Assembly: GCF_000143085.1 (NCBI RefSeq)
Contig: NC_014315.1
Span: 1,425,001-1,489,000 of the forward strand
Length of the DNA: 64,000 nt
From: Nitrosococcus watsonii C-113
Lineage (GTDB): Bacteria > Pseudomonadota > Gammaproteobacteria > Nitrosococcales > Nitrosococcaceae
Direction of reading: 5' to 3'
This document shows, piece by piece, positions 29,424 to 38,382 of the stretch. The notes under the pieces were generated by a model, which saw only the letters and a list, made by a program, of their open reading frames with translations, was not told the DNA's origin and did no database searches. The translations under genes and the position numbers were made by a program. Every line of letters begins with the position of its first letter. Position 1 is the stretch's first letter.

Positions 29424-30440
29424 TTAGGAATGGCTCTTTGGATGCTTTTTTAAATGGATGATGAGGGTAACTGGCATTCCTTGACGCAATCTCTCGTCGG
29501 GATTAGCAATAATAACCCGAAAACGATAGACGAGACTGGTTCGCACTGCGGGTGTTTGAACGGTTTTTGGCGTAAATTCGGCAGTAGGTGAAATAAAACC
29601 GATTTGGCCCTGAAAGGGGTGTTCAGGGTAGCTGTCCGTGAAGATTTCCACTGGCATACCGGGGTAAATCCGCCCCAAGTTAGGTTCTGAAACATAAGCC
29701 CGTACCCATACCGGATTTTTGAGGGCAAGGGAATAGACGGGCTCGCCCAGAGTCACGATGGCCCCTGGCTCCTGAATCCGTACCCGGATAGTCCCCGTTG
29801 CCGGAGCCTGAATTTCAGTGTCTTTCAGATCTTCCTGGGCCAGGGCCAGCGCTGCCGCAAGGGCCCGTGCTTCCGCCTGGGCGGCTTGAATGTCTTCTTG
29901 ACGCGGCCCTTTAACTGCAAGTTGCCATACTTGATGGGCGGCTTCCAGGTTAGCGGCGGCCCGGTCCCGTACTTCCCGGGCATCATCGGCGGTCTCCTCG
30001 GAAACTGCCTCGGTGTGGACCAGGGTTAAGCGGCGCTTATAGATTTTCCGGGCATTGCTAAAGGCTATCTCGGCAGCCTCTTTTTCCGCCCGAGCCTTTT
30101 TGATTTCTTCAGGCCGGCTTCCTGTTTCCAGTTCCTTGACTACTGCCTGCTGCTTTTCCAGTTGGGCCTTAGCCGCCGCCACCCGGTCGATGAAGCGATC
30201 CTGCTCCAGGACGGCAAGGCGCTGTCCGGGGACGGTTTTGTCTCCTTCTTCCACCAGCATGCGTTCAATTCGGCCAGGGACGTTAAAACTCAGGTTGACT
30301 TCCCGGATATCGATATTGCCGTAGAGCGTCAATTGAGCCGGGGGATGTTGTTCCTGCTGCCAGAGGTAATAGCTACCCACGCCGAGGACGCTTAGCACGG
30401 CGGCTGTAACAGCGAGCCTGCGCGCTGTTGACTTAGTCAT
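29424..30440 (-). CDS. HlyD-family periplasmic adaptor (YbhG-like)
   Basis: A 338-aa membrane fusion protein with an N-terminal membrane anchor (about residues 8-26), a split biotinyl-lipoyl-like domain (NVPGRIERMLVEEGD and later IQAPATGTIRVRIQEPGAIV) and a long coiled-coil hairpin between them (AQLEKQQAVVKELE and on). It bridges the inner-membrane ABC-2 exporter to an outer-membrane channel, probably TolC. First gene of the minus-strand exporter operon; the upstream 118 bp to fabB contain a GC-rich hairpin (30454-30474). Confidence 0.92.
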   Translation of the reverse strand: MTKSTARRLAVTAAVLSVLGVGSYYLWQQEQHPPAQLTLYGNIDIREVNLSFNVPGRIERMLVEEGDKTVPGQRLAVLEQDRFIDRVAAAKAQLEKQQAVVKELETGSRPEEIKKARAEKEAAEIAFSNARKIYKRRLTLVHTEAVSEETADDAREVRDRAAANLEAAHQVWQLAVKGPRQEDIQAAQAEARALAAALALAQEDLKDTEIQAPATGTIRVRIQEPGAIVTLGEPVYSLALKNPVWVRAYVSEPNLGRIYPGMPVEIFTDSYPEHPFQGQIGFISPTAEFTPKTVQTPAVRTSLVYRFRVIIANPDERLRQGMPVTLIIHLKKHPKSHS

Positions 30441-30558
30441 TTCGGATTCGCGGCGCCCGTTTTAGGAGCGGGCGTGCCGGTACTCAAAAATCGGCCTTCA
30501 GGCTGTTAAGCTTCTAGCAAAGGAAACTAGAAGGTAGATAGATTGCTAGGGAACTCGC

Positions 30559-31797
30559 TTAGTGATGACAACGCTCTAATACTAGGCAGGCGTTAGTGCC
30601 GCCGAAGCCAAAGCTATTGGACATGACGGCTCCAAGTTCTATTCCATCCATCCGCTTTTTTACGATGGGAAAGCCTTCGGCGCCCGGATCGATCTCGTCG
30701 ATATTGGCCGAGGCGGCGATAAAGCCCTCTTCCATCATCAGCAGTGAATAAATAATCTCATTGACTCCCGCAGCGCCCAGGGCGTGGCCCGTAAGGGATT
30801 TGGTAGCGCTGATGGGGGGAATACCCTCTTTCCGCTCGGCAAAGACTTCTTGGATGGCCTCTAATTCCTTAATGTCGCCCGTGGGGGTGCTAGTACCATG
30901 GGCATTAATATAGTCCACGGGTGTCTCTACGGTGGCAAGGGCCTGTTGCATGCAGCGGACAGCGCCTTCACCCGAAGGAGCGACCATGTCGTAACCATCG
31001 GAGGTGGCGCCGTAGCCGGTCACTTCCGCGTAAATTTTTGCCCCTCGGGCTTCGGCGTGTTCCAGGGCCTCCAGCACCACCACGCCGCCACCGCCCGCAA
31101 TGACAAAACCATCTCGATTCTTGTCGTAGGGGCGGGAGGCCCTGTGGGGGGTCTCGTTGAAGTTAGAAGACAAAGCCCCCATGGCATCGAATAAATGGGT
31201 CAGGGTCCAGTGGAGTTCTTCCCCTCCGCCGGCAAAAATAATATCCTGCTTGCCAAGCTGAATTTGTTCCATCCCGTTGCCAATGCAGTGGGCGCTGGTC
31301 GAGCAGGCGGAGCTGATGGAATAATTGATGCCTTTGATTTTGAAGGGCGTTGCCAGACAGGCGGAGTTCGTGCTGCACATGGTTCGAGGAACCATGTAAG
31401 GCCCTACCCGGCGGATGCCTTTTTCCCGCAGGGTGTCCGCCGCGTCTACCAGATTCTTGGTGGAGGGACCGCCGGAGCCCATAATCAGCCCGCTGCGAGG
31501 CTGGGAAACCAGATTTGGAGTCAGCCCCGAATCAGCGATTGCCTGCTCCATGGCCAGGTAATTATAGGCTGCCCCATCCCCCATGAAACGGCGGATTTTA
31601 CGGTCGATAAGCGCTTCAATATCAATGTCCACCGAGCCATGAATTTGGCTGCGCAAACCCAGATCCGCATATTCTTGATGGAATTCAATTCCTGAGCGGC
31701 CGCTTTTCAAAGCCGCCAGGACTTCCTCTTTGTTATTGCCAATGCTGGAGATGATTCCCAATCCAGTAATAACGACGCGTCTAAGTTCTTTTCCCAT
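30559..31797 (-). CDS. fabB: 3-oxoacyl-[ACP] synthase I
   Basis: A 412-aa condensing enzyme for fatty acid elongation. The catalytic cysteine is in [12 protein letters not shown], and the two histidines are in [11 protein letters not shown] and [11 protein letters not shown]. FabB (rather than FabF) is indicated by the general sequence and by the N-terminus [17 protein letters not shown]. The frame is open to 31863, but ATG 31797 (MGKELRRVV) follows TAGGAGCCAA and is the real start. The usual partner fabA is not adjacent. A perfect palindrome sits about 97 bp upstream. Confidence 0.93.
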   Translation of the reverse strand: MGKELRRVVITGLGIISSIGNNKEEVLAALKSGRSGIEFHQEYADLGLRSQIHGSVDIDIEALIDRKIRRFMGDGAAYNYLAMEQAIADSGLTPNLVSQPRSGLIMGSGGPSTKNLVDAADTLREKGIRRVGPYMVPRTMCSTNSACLATPFKIKGINYSISSACSTSAHCIGNGMEQIQLGKQDIIFAGGGEELHWTLTHLFDAMGALSSNFNETPHRASRPYDKNRDGFVIAGGGGVVVLEALEHAEARGAKIYAEVTGYGATSDGYDMVAPSGEGAVRCMQQALATVETPVDYINAHGTSTPTGDIKELEAIQEVFAERKEGIPPISATKSLTGHALGAAGVNEIIYSLLMMEEGFIAASANIDEIDPGAEGFPIVKKRMDGIELGAVMSNSFGFGGTNACLVLERCHH

Positions 31798-31893
31798 TTG
31801 GCTCCTAAATTTTTTTGTACCCTTTGATTTAAAGTATTTTAATTTTATTGTAGATGCTTTCAAAGCGTATTATTTAAAGAAGCAAAAAATAGT

Positions 31894-31910
31894 TTATATA
31901 CAGTATATAA
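31894..31910. promoter_or_regulatory. Perfect 8+1+8 palindrome upstream of fabB
   Basis: TTATATAC at 31894-31901 and GTATATAA at 31903-31910 flank a single A. It lies in the AT-rich region between fabB and msrA, both read leftward. It could be an operator for a TetR- or GntR-like repressor of fabB, or chance in AT-rich DNA. It does not match the FadR or FabR consensus that I know. Confidence 0.35.
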
Positions 31911-32040
31911 CTTAATTCTTTTTGCATCATACCTAGATGCACTGGAGCAGTCAGTTAAGGTGGTAGCGGAATGAATACAAATCCATTAAGAATAGCAGGC
32001 TACGTGAAGATTGAATAGGCGTTTGATGGGGTTACTTCCC

Positions 32041-32682
32041 TTAGTTAGAATCTCCCCAAAGTTCTTGGAGACGCTGATCCCGGCCGCAACCAAAACGATA
32101 CAGTTTATAGCGGATCGGATTTTTCTGGTAATAATTCTGATGATAGGCTTCCGCAGGGTAAAACGGGGTGGCGGACTTGATTTCTGTCACGATAGGTTGA
32201 TTGAAGCGCCCGGATTGGGCTAATTGGGCTTTCGATTCTTCCGCCAGCCGTTGCTGGGTTTCGTTGTGATAGAAAATGGCGGAGCGGTATTGGCTGCCGT
32301 GATCGCAAAATTGCCGGTTTGCTGCGAGAGGGTCAATATTACGCCAGAAAATAGCGAGTAATTCAGCATAGCTGATCTGGTTGGGATCATAGCTGATTTG
32401 GACGGCTTCCGCATGCCCCGTTTTCCCCCCAGAGACGGTTTCATAAGTAGGGTTTTTCATGTGGCCGCCAATGTAGCCGGAAGTGGTGGAAATAACGCCC
32501 TCGAGCTTGTCAAAAGGCGGCTCCATACACCAAAAGCACCCTCCCGCGAAGGTTGCCTTGGCAGAGGTCTTTTCTGCTGCTAGGGCCAGAGCGGGGTCCA
32601 GGCCGATAATAACCACTAGGCATAGCATCATCAAGCTATGGGTAAGAAAGTGTTTTCGTAGGGTCTTTGTTTTTTCGATCAT
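32041..32682 (-). CDS. msrA: Peptide methionine sulfoxide reductase A, exported
   Basis: A 213-aa MsrA with the catalytic motif GGCFWCMEPPFDKLEGV and the conserved HGSQYRSAIF; the C-terminal GCGRDQRLQELWG may hold a resolving cysteine. The first ~35 residues form a signal peptide (hydrophobic core MMLCLVVIIGLD, end ALALAAE), so the enzyme likely repairs methionine sulfoxide in the periplasm. MsrA reduces the S-epimer. The gene is separate from fabB by 243 bp. Confidence 0.95.
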   Translation of the reverse strand: MIEKTKTLRKHFLTHSLMMLCLVVIIGLDPALALAAEKTSAKATFAGGCFWCMEPPFDKLEGVISTTSGYIGGHMKNPTYETVSGGKTGHAEAVQISYDPNQISYAELLAIFWRNIDPLAANRQFCDHGSQYRSAIFYHNETQQRLAEESKAQLAQSGRFNQPIVTEIKSATPFYPAEAYHQNYYQKNPIRYKLYRFGCGRDQRLQELWGDSN

Positions 32683-32721
32683 ACTTTATTGGGACTCTAC
32701 GAAAGAAATAAGGTTGCAATA

Positions 32722-35700
32722 CTAATTTAATTCGATTTCCTTAACCTTGCCCTCTTTAAACGAGAAGCGATGGCCCTTGACCTCTATTTCCACGGGCGCC
32801 GCGCCACAGGTCAGGGATTCTATCTTTAATTTCTCCCGCGAAATGGCTAACTCTAGCCAGTGTCCCCGATAGTGTAGATGCATGTGAAGTTGCCTTAGCT
32901 CTCCCGGGAAGCGGGGATTAAAGCGCAGTACCTGGCCTCTCGCCTCTAATCCCGGGTAACATCGCTGCACCAAATCGATGCAGCCCGCCATAGCGCCAAG
33001 GTGGATACCTTCAGGCGTGGTTCCTCCCTGAATGTCCGCCACGTCCGTTTTCAGCGATTCCTGGAAGAACTGCCAGGAATGCTCCCGATCTTGGCGGGTA
33101 GCGGCCCAGGCGTGGATGATCCAGCTTAAGGAGGAACCATTGGAGGTCCGCTGGAGATAATAATCAATATTCTTGGAGATATGTTCTGGCTTAAAAATAT
33201 AGCCGAGTTGTCCGAATAACTCACTTAACTCCGCCGCGGAGAAAAGGTAAAACAGCCATGAGTACATCCGCTTGCTTGGAAGCTTTATAACGGTTGACCG
33301 TATCGCCTTCCGCCTCCAACAGGCGATCCAGGCGTTGAATATTGCCATATTTCTCGCGGTAGCCTGCCCAATCGAATTCCGCTAACTTCCCGTAACCTTC
33401 GAATTGACTGATGATTCCATCGTCATGAAAGTCTATTCGCATTTTACGGCTAAGGTCTCTCCAACGGGCCTTCTCCGATTCTTCGATAGTCAGTTTCTCA
33501 CAAAGCTGCTGGCACGCTTGCGCAGGGAGCAGTTGAAATAATTCCAGCGCTTTATTAAGTACGAATACCGCCATGAGGTTGGTGTAGGCATTGTTATTGA
33601 GGCCAGGGTTTTCCCTGTCTGGGTAAGCATCGTGAAATTCGTCGGGACCCATAACTCCGAGAATTTCATACCGATCTAAGGCTTCATGGTAAGTCGCGAT
33701 GCTGGCCCAGAAACGGGCGATTTCCAGAATCATTTCCGCCCCATAGCAGGCGAGAAAATCCAGGTTGCCCGTAACTTGAAAATACTGCCAGATATTGTAA
33801 ACGATGGCGGCATTGATATGCCGCTGCAGGTAAGAATGATCGGGTAGCCAGCGCCCCGATTGGGGATTGAGATGAAGGCGTTGAGACTCTTCCCGGCCAT
33901 TGCTGCCGCTCTGCCAGGGATACATGGCCCCTTTATAGCCCAGCGCCTGGGCCGCCCTGCGGGCTTCGTGCAAGCGGCGGTAGCGGTACATGAGCAAGGT
34001 TTGAGTAATCTGGGGGACGCGATAATTGAGAAAGGGGAAAATAATCAGCTCGTCCCAAAAAATATGGCCCCGATAGGCTTCCCCATGCCAGCCGCGGGAA
34101 GGCGTGCCCACATCGATATCCAGGGAGTGCATGGAGGCGCTTTGCAGGAGATGGAAACTGTAGAGTCGGAGGACTCGTTGGATGGGGTGCTCGCCATTGT
34201 CGCCGGTAATTTCCAAGCGCATATCGAATTGCCGCCACAAATGCTTCCATGCTAAACGATGTGCCTTAAGCAGATTTTCAAAACAAGGAGATTCTTGGGC
34301 GGCTTTGATGGCTTCTAGGCCCGGCTCAGAAATAGCAAAATCCCGGGAAGTATAAAGCGCGACCATTTTTTCCACGGTAAGGGGCATGTCTTGCCACTAG
34401 TCCTAAACCCCGTTCTTCCAGGGCCTGAAAAGCATCTTCGTCGGTAAGGTCATCGCCTATATAAAGGGGCAGGATATCTGGATAATTGAGTTTGAGTTTA
34501 TCTAATAGCCATAATAGCGCCTGGCCTTTATCCCAAGCCACGTCCGGTTGAAGTTCATAAACTTTCTTGCCATATTTTTTGCGCAACCGGTTATGGCTCT
34601 CCAGCACCCTGTCCACCGCTTTTGCCACTGCCTCGATCTGATCTTCCGCCACATTCCGGTAATGCACGGCGATGGAGAATCGTTTGCGCTCTATCTGCGC
34701 CCCGGTAATAGGATCAAGTGCTTGAGCAAGCGCTTGTTCTGCTTCATCGAGGAGAGGCAGGCAGGCCCTGGCCTGCTCCTGTTCCATTGCCAAGCCCTCG
34801 GAACCAGCAATTTCAAAACCGTGACTGCCTGCATAATACAGCCTCTCGATGGCGACCCGTTGGCGCACATCCGCCAAGCCCCGCCCACTCATAATGGCGA
34901 CCGGGCATTGGTTGGCTAGCTCTCTCAATATTCGGTTCATTTCCGCTGAGAGGTGCGCTTCTTCAGGACGGGAGACAAGGGAACTGAGGGTACCGTCATA
35001 GTCAAGAAAAACAACGATCTCCCGTTGTTCTATCCTATTTTGGATTGATTCCATGGCTTCTAGAGCTGGAGAAAGATCACACAAGCGGGCCACCAGCGTC
35101 ATTTCCGCCAGATCCTCAATGACGGTATCCGCGCCTGCCTCCTGCAAAGCTTCCGCTTGATTTTTTCGATTAACGCCAATGACACGGCCAAATTTTCCTT
35201 GGCGGCCAGCTTTAACGCCGGCAATTGCGCCTTCAAACACCATGCAGCGTTTAGGCTCCACGTCTAAACGGCGTGGCTGCTTCCAGGAAAGTCGCTGGGT
35301 GGGGTTTACCTTGGAGATCTAAAGCCTCGGCATCATTACCATCCACCTTTACGTCAAATAGATGAATGAGGCCCACTGATTCCAGGATTGAACCACAATT
35401 TTTGCTGGCGGAGACCACGGCGGTTCGAAATCCTTTATTGCGCAAACGCTGAATCAATTGGACAGCACTTGGGTAGACTTCGGCGGCTTCTTTTTTTAGC
35501 TTGGCCTGAAAGATCTCATTTTTGCGGTTGCCGAGTGTCCGCATATTGTTTCTTTCTCCAGGGAATCGTTAGGATTGCCGTAGGGCAATTCGATATGGCG
35601 GGAACGAAGAAAACTTTTTACTCCTTCGTAGCGAAGCTTGCCGTCCACATAATCCCGGTAGTCACGGTCACCAAAAGGCTGAAATTCGCTTCCTTGTGCC

Positions 35701-35834
35701 CGCTTTTGGAGAAAATCATCGAACATGGCCTTCCAGGCAGTGGCGTGAACATGGGCCGTTTGAGTCACCACCCCATCCAGATCAAAGATAATAGCATCGA
35801 AGTGACTACGGGAAATCGTTTTATGGCTATTCAT
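32722..35834 (-). pseudogene. Decayed beta-phosphoglucomutase / trehalose-phosphatase / GH65 fusion gene (OtsB1-like)
   Basis: Pieces in several frames line up in the order of mycobacterial OtsB1 (Rv2006): a beta-PGM-like HAD domain (FDAIIFDLDGVVTQTAHVH; then LGNRKNEIF; then KRCMVFEGAIAGVKAG), trehalose-6-phosphate phosphatase (VVFLDYDGTLSSLV ... GDDLTDEDAF) and a GH65 phosphorylase/hydrolase domain (GWHGEAYRGHIFWDE, VMGPDEFHDAYPD, TTPEGIHLGAMAG). Frame breaks occur near 35540, near 35260 and near 33250. The join near 34390 also lacks the end of the phosphatase and the whole N-terminal GH65 domain, about 290 residues, so total length is ~1040 codons versus ~1330 in the family. Four lesions make it a pseudogene. 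The original would act on trehalose or its phosphate. Confidence 0.88.
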
Positions 35835-35923
35835 TAAAGATCGGTTTATAAAAAGAAAGTTAATCCTGTGCTTTTGTAGCCTATATATTATATTTCAAGT
35901 TTGTTGAAAACAGGGGTTAAAGA

Positions 35924-36691
35924 ATGGATCAACCAAATGAGGTCATTAAACAAGCGAGAGCGCTTCTTGAGCATGATGAACGTATTAACCTCCATCCCTC
36001 TCCTATTGAAATAAGTGTCTGTGACGGAAGTCTTATTCTTAAGGGTGAAGTAGAAAATCTCACTACTAAAAGGTGCGCCTTGCAGCTTCTACGCAATAAG
36101 TCAATGATTGGGATACATAGGCTGGTTGACCAACTCATGGTAAAGCCTGCAGAGCATCGGGATGATGGTGCGCTGCGAGATGCCCTCTGTCAAGCTTTGC
36201 TGGCGGATTCGACTTTCCATAATTGCACGTTGTTAGCACGGGTGAAGACGGGGGCGGAGCAAGAACTTGAGCAGGGAGGTTTCGAAACCTGGCAGCAAGC
36301 CGATCGCGAGCCCAGCGGATTGATTAAGATTTCCATAGCAGCAGGAACGGTGAGTTTGGAAGGAAAAGTACCCACGCCTTCCCATAAACATTTGATAGAA
36401 GCCATGAGTTGGTGGTTACGGGGGTGCCGAAACGTTGCAAATAAGTTAGAGGTGGACCCGGCGCGGGAAGAGACGGATGGGGAGCTTTCTGATGCACTCC
36501 GTCTAATTTTGGAGAAAGACCGGTTTGTCGAAGCAGATCAAATTCGAATTGACATTCAAAATCGTGTTATGACCTTATACGGATTTGTTGCCACCCGGGA
36601 AGAAAAAGAGAGGGTGGAGGGCAACGCCTGGAGTTTGTCAAGCATAGCAGAGGTTATTAACCAGATTGAAGTGAGAAAACTAGAGGTCTAG
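35924..36691 (+). CDS. BON-domain protein
   Basis: A 255-aa protein without signal peptide or membrane helix. Three BON-like repeats are visible: about residues 5-75 (ISVCDGSLILKGEVENL), 80-175 (IKISIAAGTVSLEGKVPT) and 185-255 (IRIDIQNRVMTLYGFVATREEKERVEG). BON domains are thought to bind phospholipids or ligands and often occur in stress proteins. The gene diverges from the decayed trehalose gene, with 89 bp between. No enzymatic motif. Confidence 0.8.
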   Translation: MDQPNEVIKQARALLEHDERINLHPSPIEISVCDGSLILKGEVENLTTKRCALQLLRNKSMIGIHRLVDQLMVKPAEHRDDGALRDALCQALLADSTFHNCTLLARVKTGAEQELEQGGFETWQQADREPSGLIKISIAAGTVSLEGKVPTPSHKHLIEAMSWWLRGCRNVANKLEVDPAREETDGELSDALRLILEKDRFVEADQIRIDIQNRVMTLYGFVATREEKERVEGNAWSLSSIAEVINQIEVRKLEV

Positions 36692-36766
36692 AGGACTCTT
36701 CAAGTTATTATCCCTCGCCGGGGTCGCTGCAAGTGCCTTGGCGAGGCGCTCATTGCTCCCTCTGGC

Positions 36767-37305
36767 TTAGCGGTGCCATCGGACGCGGAGAATGCTGTTT
36801 CCATCGGTATACTGGTAGTCTAGGTTACCTTCATAGGCCCGGCTTAAGGCCTCCCCTATACCCCGTGGAAGATGGATTTCAGTAAAGGTGACTACCATTT
36901 CCTTTCCTTTTTCCTCAATGTCCATAATCCGTTTCAAGGGGTGTTGTGCTTTTTCGCTTTCTTCCTTGTTACGAATAAGGTTAATAATTTCCTCCCGGTG
37001 TTCTTGAAAAAATTCCCCGCTCAGGGTTAAAAAACCTGCTGGAACCCGCTCCTGCATCCGCTGACAGGCAGGGCATAATTTTTGATTGGCGTCGGCAGGG
37101 AGTTCAGCCCAGTTCCATCGGCCTCCTTCAAAGACAGCCCGACACACCGGGCAGAAGGTGGGTTCCGGTAATTTTTCCTGGTTTTATAGGGATCATGTAT
37201 ACTTTCCTTAATTAACTGATCGCCTCTATTTCCTCCCGGACCTGGCGTTCCCTTCTCATGGGCGATGATGTTGCGGGTAATTTTACTGAAATCCCCTTTT
37301 CCCAT
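36767..37305 (-). pseudogene. BCAM0308-like protein, frameshifted
   Basis: The start (37305, MGKGDFSKITRNIIAHEKG) and the end (CPACQRMQERVPAGFLTLSG, HPLKRIMDIEEKG, HLPRGIGEALSRAYEG) are in different frames. The break is in a run of five A of the coding strand (37172-37176). One extra A would join them as DPYKTRKK-LPEPTFCPVC, restoring a zinc-ribbon-like CPVC...CPAC protein of about 178 aa. I recognise this as the BCAM0308 family, of unknown function. It may be a true mutation or a sequencing slip in the homopolymer. Confidence 0.75.
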
Positions 37306-37671
37306 AAAAATCTCTTTAAATTACTAAAAAACAGAAAATAGATGCTGGTGAGTTATCCCTGACACACTTCAGTAACCCCTATTGTTTCTGCTATAACTAT
37401 AGACCTGCCTGTTATGTTTTGAAATGAATAGTTCCATCGCCGGGGATTTGGGTTGCCCGATGAAGAGATGGGCAGTTTCCGTCAAAATTTAGGGTTTTGT
37501 AGCCAATATAAATTATATATTTGAATTACAAATTGTTTTTGGTAACAATAAGCCTGTGACGAGGAAAAGACAACGGCATGGCGGGGGTAGTTCGTGGCTG
37601 AAAGGCAACCCAGAGAGAAATTATCAGGCGTTTCTTTTTTAGCTCGGCAGAATAAAGGGGAGAGATGCGGC
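37306..37671. other. Gene-free AT-rich stretch upstream of the hupB promoter
   Basis: No gene seen. The sequence has several A/T runs. It separates the minus-strand BCAM0308-like gene from hupB and probably holds both promoters. Confidence 0.4.
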
Positions 37672-37701
37672 TTGACTTGGCTTCTTGCCAGTTGGTATAA
37701 A
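37672..37701 (+). promoter_or_regulatory. Probable sigma-70 promoter of hupB
   Basis: TTGACT (37672-37677) and TATAAA (37696-37701) with an 18-bp spacer. Transcription would start near 37708, giving a leader of about 120 nt before hupB. Confidence 0.6.
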
Positions 37702-37826
37702 ATCTACCTTTCTTTATGTAGGACTAAATAACCACGCCAGTCCTAGCCAAGAAAACTTCTATAACCAGCGAGCCGTCGGGTGAGTTGAGATTAAAAATAA
37801 TTTGTAAAATTAAGGGGAATAACTTA

Positions 37827-38099
37827 GTGAATAAATCGGAACTTATTGAATCAGTAGCAGACGCGGGGAATTTGACCAAAGCCGCTGCGGCTCGGGCTGT
37901 GGATTCTGTTATCGAAGCGGTTACCGATGCGTTAAGGCGTGGTGACCAGGTCACGATCGTGGGCTTTGGCACCTTTTCCGTGCGTGATCGTGCCGCCCGG
38001 ACCGGGCGCAATCCACAGACGGGCGAAGAAATTAAGATTAAGGCATCTAAGATGCCCTCATTTAAAGCTGGAAAAGCCCTCAAGGATGCTGTAAACTAA
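37827..38099 (+). CDS. hupB: DNA-binding protein HU-beta
   Basis: A 90-aa HU protein: N-terminal helices [28 protein letters not shown] and the DNA-binding arm with [26 protein letters not shown]. The frame opens at 37785, but GTG 37827, eight bases after TAAGGGGA, is the family start. HU bends and compacts DNA. It is followed by two tRNA genes and ppiD, as in many gammaproteobacteria. Confidence 0.95.
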   Translation: MNKSELIESVADAGNLTKAAAARAVDSVIEAVTDALRRGDQVTIVGFGTFSVRDRAARTGRNPQTGEEIKIKASKMPSFKAGKALKDAVN

Positions 38100-38107
38100 C
38101 ACCCTTT

Positions 38108-38183
38108 GGGTGCTTAGCTCAGCTGGGAGAGCGTCGCCCTTACAAGGCGAAGGTCGGGGGTTCGAAACCCTCAGCACCCACCA
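38108..38183 (+). tRNA. tRNA-Val (UAC)
   Basis: 76 nt with acceptor GGGTGCT/AGCACCC, D-arm GCTCAGCTGGGAGAGC, anticodon stem-loop CGCCCTTACAAGGCG (anticodon TAC), T-loop GGTTCGAAACC and an encoded CCA. It begins 8 bp after hupB. Confidence 0.95.
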
Positions 38184-38206
38184 GGTGGGATTGATAATTA
38201 TTTCAT

Positions 38207-38283
38207 GGAGTGGTAGTTCAGCTGGTTAGAATACCGGCCTGTCACGCCGGGGGTCGCGGGTTCGAATCCCGTCCACTCCGCCA
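38207..38283 (+). tRNA. tRNA-Asp (GUC)
   Basis: 77 nt with acceptor GGAGTGG/CCACTCC, anticodon stem-loop CCGGCCTGTCACGCCGG (anticodon GTC), T-arm CGGGTTCGAATCCCG and an encoded CCA. It lies 23 bp after tRNA-Val and is probably cotranscribed with it. Confidence 0.95.
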
Positions 38284-38302
38284 TTCTTTTGTAAGATAAA
38301 AA

Positions 38303-38339
38303 AGGCGCAATTTACGATTCCTGTAAATGCGCTTTTTTT
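38303..38339 (+). terminator. Rho-independent terminator after the tRNA pair
   Basis: GCGCAATTTAC pairs with GTAAATGCGC around a short loop (one bulge), followed by seven T. It ends 44 bp before the ppiD start. Confidence 0.8.
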
Positions 38340-38382
38340 GTTTCTTAAAAATAGCCGCCCTGTTGAAGAGGTATCTAAATCC

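Noticed and set aside
30454-30474. GC-rich hairpin between fabB and the HlyD gene as a terminator
   Set aside because: The stem CGCCCG/CGGGCG is real but no T run follows in the leftward direction.
31891-31915. LexA box upstream of fabB
   Set aside because: The right half TATATACAGTA fits, but the CTGT half at the correct distance is absent.
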